Source of the DNA: Shouchella xiaoxiensis
Lineage (GTDB): Bacteria > Bacillota > Bacilli > Bacillales > Bacillaceae_D
Reading direction: 5' to 3'
DNA length: 64,000 bases
NCBI RefSeq assembly: GCF_016907895.1
Contig: NZ_JAFBCV010000012.1
Span: forward strand, 78,146-142,145
Shown here: in pieces, positions 59,531-64,000 of the stretch
Layout: each line of letters starts with the position of its first letter
Numbering within the stretch: position 1 is the first letter of the stretch
The notes under the pieces: model-generated
Told to the model about the DNA's origin: nothing
Seen by the model: the letters and a program-made list of their open reading frames with translations, nothing else
Database searches by the model: none
Position numbers and translations under genes: made by a program

Positions 59531-60314
59531 TGGCTTGTTCTACTCCTTCTTTAACTGCCTTTTGATCTTTTTCCTCCATGTAAACAGATAAATATTCTTC
59601 AATGCCTCTTGGTGAACTTCCATTAATAATGGCGATAGTTCCTTCAATAATCATATGTTGATTCAAAACTTCAATCTTAGATTTACGTTTTAGTTTATTA
59701 GCAAAAGGATGCCACAGCACATAACCAAAGAAAATACCTAGCAAAGTAGCAACGAATGCTGCTGCAATCGATTCACCGAGCATTGTAATGTCATCTAAAT
59801 TCCCCAGTGCAGCTATTAAACCGAGAACGGCTCCAAGCACACCGAGACTAGGGGAGTATGTACCAGCTTGGCTAAAAATTGCAGCACCTGAAGCATGCCG
59901 ATCCTGCATTGCCTCAATGCGTTCATGTAACGTATGTCGAATGTAATCAGGGTCTTGACCATCAATCATCATTCGTGAAGCCTGCCGAAAAAACGGATCA
60001 TCTATTTCTTCAATCTTACTTTCAAGAGCAAGCATTCCATCACGACGGGATATTGTCGCATATTCAACAAATTTCTTAATAATATCTGCTTGTGATGCAT
60101 CTTTACTGTTTGAGAACAGCACGCGAAACAGTTTAGGGATTCTCTTTATATCAGAATAGGGAAAAGCAATAAAAACTGTGGCGATTGTTCCGAGTACGAT
60201 TATGACAACCGCTGCTGGATTCAGTAAAACATCAAGACTTGAACCTTTTAATAGAATTCCAAGAATGACGGTCCCAAATCCTAAAATAATACCGATTATT
60301 GATGACTTGTCCAT
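59508..60314 (-). CDS. motA: Flagellar motor stator protein MotA
   Basis: A 268-residue protein with four transmembrane helices (about 4-24, 33-52, 152-172 and 184-204) and a cytoplasmic loop with RRDGMLALE and the charged RHASGAAIF/PEGI-like segments that contact the rotor. SPSLGVLGAVLGLI and SIAAAFVATLLGIFFGYV are typical MotA helices. Start follows GGAGACACAC. It heads the motAB operon and is preceded by a possible sigma-D promoter. Confidence 0.92.
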   Translation of the reverse strand: MDKSSIIGIILGFGTVILGILLKGSSLDVLLNPAAVVIIVLGTIATVFIAFPYSDIKRIPKLFRVLFSNSKDASQADIIKKFVEYATISRRDGMLALESKIEEIDDPFFRQASRMMIDGQDPDYIRHTLHERIEAMQDRHASGAAIFSQAGTYSPSLGVLGAVLGLIAALGNLDDITMLGESIAAAFVATLLGIFFGYVLWHPFANKLKRKSKIEVLNQHMIIEGTIAIINGSSPRGIEEYLSVYMEEKDQKAVKEGVEQANVTEAEI

Positions 60315-60345
60315 GTGTGTCTCCTTTACATCTGTCTTATGTCTT

Positions 60346-60373
60346 AAATCGGATCAAATCGGGCAAGATTAAA
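60346..60373 (-). promoter_or_regulatory. Candidate sigma-D promoter of motAB
   Basis: On the minus strand TTTAAT (60373-60368), a spacer of 14-15 bases, then TCCGATTT (60353-60346), similar to the sigma-D consensus TAAA-N15-GCCGATAT. The -10 keeps CCGAT but not the full sequence. motAB is a sigma-D operon in B. subtilis. Confidence 0.45.
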
Positions 60374-60494
60374 GGCTTCAGAGAAAGTTCGTCACTCTGT
60401 CACTTTAATTAAGGCTAAAGACCGACAAAAAGATGGGTATTTTTGCATAAATTTTCCCCAGTCGTCCATAGTAGTAAGGAGGGGTGAGCGATTT

Positions 60495-61346
60495 ATGTCG
60501 ACGACAAACCAAGTGGTTCGCTGTGTGTTTGTTTTAATAGGAGCCATTATAGCAGCTGTCGCAATTGAATGGTTTCTTTTGCCGAACAGCATCATTGACG
60601 GAGGAATCATTGGGATTTCGTTGATTCTAAACTCATTAACCTCCATTAATTTTGGACTACTTGTACTTGTACTGAACATTCCATTTCTAATCATAGGATA
60701 CAAGCATCTTGGGCTACAGTTTTTTTTATTTTCGCTCGTTGGAATTATCGGCTTAGCTGTAACAGAGGCACTGCTGCATCACCTTCATTTAGCTCCGTTA
60801 ACATCAACCCCATTACTTGCGACAATATTTGGCGGACTTTTGCTCGGTCTTGGAGTCGGTCTTGTTATCCGTAATGGCGGTGCGCTTGATGGGACAGAAA
60901 TTCTCTCGCTGCTAATAACGAAAAAACTACCGTTTACTGTTGGAGAATGTGTTCTCGTTTTTAATATTTTTGTGTTCGGTTGGGCGGCATTCGTTTTTGG
61001 TGTGGAAAACGCGATGTACTCTATTCTAACGTATTATGTCGCAGCTAAAACAATTGATGCTGTTGTAGAAGGTCTAGATTCAACGAAAGTAGTCATGATT
61101 GTTTCCAATCAGTATGAAGAGTTAACGAAAGTGATTACTTGTAAGCTTGGTAAGGGTGTGACACGTTTAAAAGGGCAGGGGGGGTACAACGGAGAAGAGA
61201 AGGATGTCCTATACGTTGTTGTTAAGCGCATGGAAATCATGCGCTTAAAAAAAGCGATTTATGCACTAGATAGACATGCTTTTTTTACAATTATCAATGC
61301 ACATGAATCAAGAGGATCAACGTTTAAAAGGAGAGAAGAGCATTAA
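60495..61346 (+). CDS. YitT-family membrane protein (DUF161 + DUF2179)
   Basis: A 283-residue protein. Five or six N-terminal helices carry AIEWFLLPNSIIDGGIIGISLIL and GLVIRNGGALDGTEILSLLI, two YitT repeat motifs, followed by a soluble C-terminal DUF2179 ferredoxin-like domain (LGKGVTRLKGQGGYNGEEKDVLYVVVKR). Bacillus genomes have several such paralogues; function unknown. ATG follows AAGGAGGGGTGAGCGATTT. It stands alone, convergent with the GPP34 gene. Confidence 0.88.
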   Translation: MSTTNQVVRCVFVLIGAIIAAVAIEWFLLPNSIIDGGIIGISLILNSLTSINFGLLVLVLNIPFLIIGYKHLGLQFFLFSLVGIIGLAVTEALLHHLHLAPLTSTPLLATIFGGLLLGLGVGLVIRNGGALDGTEILSLLITKKLPFTVGECVLVFNIFVFGWAAFVFGVENAMYSILTYYVAAKTIDAVVEGLDSTKVVMIVSNQYEELTKVITCKLGKGVTRLKGQGGYNGEEKDVLYVVVKRMEIMRLKKAIYALDRHAFFTIINAHESRGSTFKRREEH

Positions 61347-61366
61347 TACAAGTTCCTCTACTCAAA

Positions 61367-62059
61367 TCAATCAGAAGAAGAGGATGAGTCTGATGATGCA
61401 GCTACACTTGCCGTAGTTGCAGCGACAATGAGATCGAGTTGAACAACGTCCATCACTTTTTTAACCGCTTGCGTTACAGGTAAGTCCTTCGTAATACGCT
61501 TAATCTCTTTCTCAACAAAACGTGCTTCTGAACGGTTATCATAGACGTTTTTGATCAAACCACTTCCTTGAAGCAGGGACATAAGAACAATAGTTTTTTC
61601 TTCGTGTGAATTTAGTTCAGTCTGGCTTTGCTTCTTCGACAGAACTATGTTAAATGTATCTTTAACAACGTCACTAAGATCACCTTTTTCGAATGGGAAA
61701 GCAACTGAAGGGAAGAGACCAAGAATTTTCTTTTCCTGTTTAGAAACAACCCCTCGGTCAGAGAGCTTATCACCAATCTTATTGTGTAAGTTCTTGTGAG
61801 AAGTAAGAAGCTGTGTAACCCAATAATCGATTGAGCGATTAGGTTTATTTGCAATCAAGGTCAATGTTTTTTGTAAAAGAGGATCGGTTGATTCTGATTG
61901 AATTAAAGAGACTTTCTTTTTATTTAGCTCTAAATTCCCATTAAGCAGCAGCTCTGAAATTAAAGAAGCACTCAAACAATGCATGAGCGTTGAGCTCATA
62001 TAAGGTTTTCCAGTTGAAGGGTTTGTCGTTAATAAGAATAATTGTTCAGCAATTAACAT
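61367..62059 (-). CDS. GPP34 (GOLPH3/Vps74) family protein
   Basis: A 230-residue helical protein. MLIAEQLFLLTTNPSTGKP and the LSASLISELLLNGNLELNKKKV stretch are the N-terminal signature of the GPP34 fold known from eukaryotic GOLPH3. RGVVSKQEKKILGLFPSVAFP corresponds to the central loop. The end is Ser/Ala/Asp-rich (AATTASVAASSDSSSSSD), probably disordered. Bacterial members may bind anionic lipids, but no role is established. Start at 62059 follows AAGGAGGTCATCATC. It is divergent from rap. Confidence 0.8.
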   Translation of the reverse strand: MLIAEQLFLLTTNPSTGKPYMSSTLMHCLSASLISELLLNGNLELNKKKVSLIQSESTDPLLQKTLTLIANKPNRSIDYWVTQLLTSHKNLHNKIGDKLSDRGVVSKQEKKILGLFPSVAFPFEKGDLSDVVKDTFNIVLSKKQSQTELNSHEEKTIVLMSLLQGSGLIKNVYDNRSEARFVEKEIKRITKDLPVTQAVKKVMDVVQLDLIVAATTASVAASSDSSSSSD

Positions 62060-62152
62060 GATGATGACCTCCTTGTACATAGAATTACGATCTAGAACTG
62101 AAAAGGTTTCAATGATATAGTAGAAACAAATCAGATGATAAGCATATCGTTA

Positions 62153-62200
62153 AACCAAGTTTCCCAACATTTAATCGATGTTGGGAAACTTGGTTTTTTT
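62153..62200 (+). terminator. Orphan strong terminator upstream of rap
   Basis: An 18-base perfect inverted repeat (62153-62170 and 62178-62195) with a 7-base loop and a T run reaching 62200. No recognised plus-strand gene precedes it. An extended -10 (TGATATAGT, 62113-62121) upstream could drive a transcript of about 70 bases ending here. Confidence 0.8.
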
Positions 62201-62229
62201 GACATTTATCTTCCTTTATATGGTATAGT
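62199..62229 (+). promoter_or_regulatory. Candidate promoter of rap
   Basis: TTGACA (62199-62204), a 19-base spacer and an extended -10, TGGTATAGT (TATAGT at 62224-62229). The -35 overlaps the terminator T run. About 165 bases separate it from the rap start. Confidence 0.6.
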
Positions 62230-62397
62230 CGGATTAGTTAGAAAAATTATAAGAGGGGGTGAAGAAGAGCGCTATTGCTGTTAATGTATTAAAGGCTAAA
62301 GCATGTAGTGTACGTGCAATTAGAGACCCAGTTATTAAAACGAGCGGTATATCTAACATTTATTTCGAGAGCATATTATTTTAAGAAGGTGATATCA

Positions 62398-63486
62398 TTG
62401 CAGATGAACAAAATACCTGCCGAAGAAGTGGGTGCAAAAATTGTAGAGTGGTATAGCTGCATTATGTCAAGTTCGTATGAAGAAGCGACTTTACTGAAGA
62501 GTGAAGTGAAGTCGATGGTTGGGAATATGGAAAATAGCGATAAAATGCTGGCTTATTACTCATTGGTTGAGTATAGACATGAGAATATGCTAGATGGAAA
62601 TAATAAAAGTGTAGAATTTAAGGACCAATTTAAGTTTGTTGAAACCGAAATGGATCATTATTTAAAATATCTTTATTATTTTGTAAGTGGTCAAAATGAA
62701 TTTAACAAACAAAAGTATAGAACATCCATTAAAATGTTTAGGAAAGCTGAGCGATTATTAGAGTATGTAAAAGATGACACAGAAGAAGCTGAATTTTTAG
62801 GTTATCTAGGGTACGCTTACTATCGTATTAATCAATATCTCATATCACTTTCATATCTCGAACAAGCAGAAACCGCTTTTAGAAGGTTGAATTTGCCTAA
62901 AAAAGCTATTAATAATAAGCAAATTATAGGCTTAATTTACGTCGAGATAAAGCAATATGAAAAAGGAGATCAAATCTTAAAAGAATCTCTAGATGAGAGT
63001 ACATACCCTACATTAACGGGCATTATTTTAAGATCAATAGGTCTTAGCAAATTTTCTCAAGGAAATTATAAATTAGCTTCGAGTTACTTTACAAAATCAT
63101 TAGAGATAGAAGAGCATAAAAATTCTTATTTTGGAATGAATAGTTTAACAGAGCTTTCGCATTCATTATATAAACTTGATGAAAAAGAGCGCGCTCTCAT
63201 AATCTTGAAAAAAGCTAAAGCAAGTGTCCAGTTTTATAATGATTTAGAGTACAGAGCTAGATGTAAATTTATTGAAGGTTTGTATGAATTAGATGATATA
63301 AATATGGTTGATAAAGCTTTGAGAGAATTAAAAGAAAAAGAATTGTTATTCGAAGTTTGTGAACTAGCAGAAGAATTAATTGAAATATTTAGGGAGAAGA
63401 GCGATAATGAAAATGTAATAAAATATTATACTCTTGCCTATCAAGCAAAGTTAAACCAAAACGTGATTGGAGATGGCCAAAGATGA
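62398..63486 (+). CDS. Rap-family response-regulator phosphatase / peptide receptor
   Basis: A 362-residue TPR protein of the Rap family: N-terminal helical bundle (KIPAEEVGAKIVEWYSCIMSSSYEEA; YYSLVEYRHENML), then TPR repeats from about residue 85 (AEFLGYLGYAYYRINQYLISLSYLEQAE; SIGLSKFSQGNYKLASSYFTKSLEIEE). Rap proteins dephosphorylate Spo0F~P or block ComA, and are inhibited by a secreted Phr peptide. Start is TTG at 62398 with AGAAGGTGA 6 bases upstream; ATG at 62404 is the alternative. The gene overlaps phr by 4 bases. Target not inferable; it lacks a numbered orthologue that I recognise. Confidence 0.9.
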   Translation: MQMNKIPAEEVGAKIVEWYSCIMSSSYEEATLLKSEVKSMVGNMENSDKMLAYYSLVEYRHENMLDGNNKSVEFKDQFKFVETEMDHYLKYLYYFVSGQNEFNKQKYRTSIKMFRKAERLLEYVKDDTEEAEFLGYLGYAYYRINQYLISLSYLEQAETAFRRLNLPKKAINNKQIIGLIYVEIKQYEKGDQILKESLDESTYPTLTGIILRSIGLSKFSQGNYKLASSYFTKSLEIEEHKNSYFGMNSLTELSHSLYKLDEKERALIILKKAKASVQFYNDLEYRARCKFIEGLYELDDINMVDKALRELKEKELLFEVCELAEELIEIFREKSDNENVIKYYTLAYQAKLNQNVIGDGQR

Positions 63487-63602
63487 AAAAGTATATTATC
63501 GCTTTTATTGCAGTCGTACTATTGGCAGCAACACCATACTCATTTAACGCGGAAGATTCACCAATCGAGACTAGAGGTAAGGGCGGTTATGATCAAACTT
63601 AA
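63483..63602 (+). CDS. Phr signalling-peptide precursor, 39 aa
   Basis: ATG at 63483 overlaps the rap stop (ATGA). The product has a basic start and hydrophobic export segment (MKKYIIAFIAVVLLAATPYS, residues 1-20) and a polar tail FNAEDSPIETRGKGGYDQT. Length, signal and position are those of Phr precursors, whose C-terminal 5-6 residues are released outside, re-imported by Opp and bind the cognate Rap. The likely mature peptide is GYDQT or GGYDQT, comparable to PhrA (ARNQT) in the last two residues. The usual basic residue at pentapeptide position 2 is missing. Confidence 0.82.
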   Translation: MKKYIIAFIAVVLLAATPYSFNAEDSPIETRGKGGYDQT

Positions 63603-63699
63603 TTCAATCATGTAGCAACTAAAGGCATTCTCCTAATGAAAGTATGTAAGATAATTTTAAAACAGATTGAAGAAGTTTTATTGTTATTATTTCTTAATC

Positions 63700-63745
63700 C
63701 TGTCTCAATACCTAAGATTACTTAACCAATTGAGACAGTTTCTTT
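63700..63745 (+). terminator. Terminator after rap-phr
   Basis: CTGTCTCAAT (63700-63709) pairs with ATTGAGACAG (63729-63738), followed by TTTCTTT. It ends 12-19 bases before dif. Between 63603 and 63699 no gene is seen. Confidence 0.65.
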
Positions 63746-63756
63746 ATTTTTATTTA

Positions 63757-63784
63757 GGTTCCGGTAATGTATATTATGTAAACT
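63757..63784 (+). other. dif: dif chromosome-dimer resolution site
   Basis: The 28-bp site ends in TGTATATTATGTAAACT. It matches 21 of 28 bases of the B. subtilis dif, including the last 15, and 24 of 28 of the Firmicute dif consensus as I recall it. The left arm begins GGTTCC, with GGT as in E. coli dif. Xer recombinases (CodV/RipX type) resolve dimers here. It is intergenic, near parEC, as expected for the replication terminus. Confidence 0.88.
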
Positions 63785-63873
63785 TATAAAAGTGTTAGAA
63801 ATTTTAGAGCTGGTTCACTCCTTACCTTTTAAAGTTTTTCGGATTACAATTCTAAAAACGCTGACTGTTACAA

Positions 63874-63907
63874 ACGAAAACCTGCTCTAAATTGAGCAGG
63901 TTTTCGT
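63874..63907. terminator. Hairpin, likely terminator of a leftward gene at the window end
   Basis: ACGAAAACCTGCTC (63874-63887) pairs perfectly with 63894-63907. Read leftward it ends in GTTTTCGTTTG, a T-rich tail. Confidence 0.6.
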
Positions 63908-63916
63908 CAGATTGTC

Positions 63917-63951
63917 GAGAAAGCCTTGGTTCTGTGAACCCAGGCTTTCTC
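63917..63951. repeat. Second hairpin adjoining the leftward reading frame
   Basis: GAGAAAGCCTTGGT (63917-63930) pairs with 63938-63951 (one G-T). It lies between the possible stop at 63952 and the hairpin at 63874. Confidence 0.6.
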
Positions 63952-64000
63952 TTATGGTCTTTTGATTGGTCCCAATGACGAAATTTGATGGTGAAAAGGA
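63952..64000 (-). CDS. Possible C-terminal end of a leftward gene
   Basis: On the minus strand a frame enters from the right edge, reads PFHHQISSLGPIKRP and stops at 63954-63952, directly before two hairpins. Only 15 codons are visible; the family cannot be told. The placement before terminator-like hairpins is the main support. Confidence 0.3.
   Translation of the reverse strand, partial: PFHHQISSLGPIKRP

Noticed and set aside
62259..62384. A 41-codon GTG frame before rap, possible leader peptide
   Set aside because: The GTG is inside the ribosome-site-like GAGGGGGTG with no spacing, and composition is not convincing.

Overview
The window reads as chromosomal DNA of a spore-forming, motile, low-GC Bacillaceae. 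Spore and sporulation genes (SspM-like SASP, racA, kapB, a Spo0E-like phosphatase, cotD, a Rap-Phr cassette), a B-type RNase P RNA and long gene orders shared with Bacillus subtilis (ponA-recU/yppC; mrfA-mrfB-cotD-ypsA-gpsB-rnpB-ypsC; yneT-parE-parC) support this. The MotB ion-channel residues V37, A40, G42, Q43 and Q46 are those I recall for the dual Na+/H+ motor of alkaliphilic Bacillus (Shouchella) clausii, so an alkaliphilic Shouchella-like organism is the best guess. No prophage, insertion sequence or CRISPR array is visible.

Layout. 1-4 kb: ponA (cut by the left edge) and recU facing left, then yppC, sspM, racA, yppE. 4-8.2 kb: ilvA, then a compact run of DJ-1/PfpI, RNase Z, thioredoxin-like, bacilliredoxin and TlpA-like genes. 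8.2-12.5 kb: phosphoesterase, YpgR/CvfC, a small acidic protein and ydbS-ydbT. 12.5-15.6 kb: a leftward telA cluster with an ECF-sigma-like promoter. 16-22.2 kb: glutamate synthase gltA-gltB. 22.2-25.9 kb: ypjP, two small membrane proteins, kapB, then leftward dapA under a lysine riboswitch, a 50-codon Spo0E-like gene and a lipoprotein. 26-30.4 kb: a Cof phosphatase, small-protein genes and the quinone-detoxification set mhqR-dioxygenase-mhqD.

30.4-40 kb: pepF, then mrfA-mrfB (mitomycin repair), cotD, ypsA, gpsB, an RNase HI-like gene, rnpB and ypsC. 40-46 kb: gluconokinase, small proteins, an M32 carboxypeptidase, MarC, and a XerS-like tyrosine recombinase beside a perfect 24-bp-arm inverted repeat. 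46-50.4 kb: fadH and the fused-type osmolyte transporter opuFA-opuFB. 50.4-57.5 kb: topoisomerase IV parE-parC behind a LexA-like box, a two-gene ABC transporter and a YteA-like protein. 57.5-64 kb: AI-2E family permease, motAB, a YitT-family protein, a GPP34 protein, a rap-phr cassette and a strong dif-site match at 63757-63784.

The dif site, together with parEC, places the right end of the window at the replication terminus. The least explained structures are the recombinase-linked inverted repeat (46131-46180), an orphan terminator in front of rap (62153-62200), a 26-codon gene with its own promoter and terminator (26948-27122), and the small acidic gene at 10213 that resembles a free-standing sigma region 1.1. 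All family calls rest on sequence recognition without database searches.
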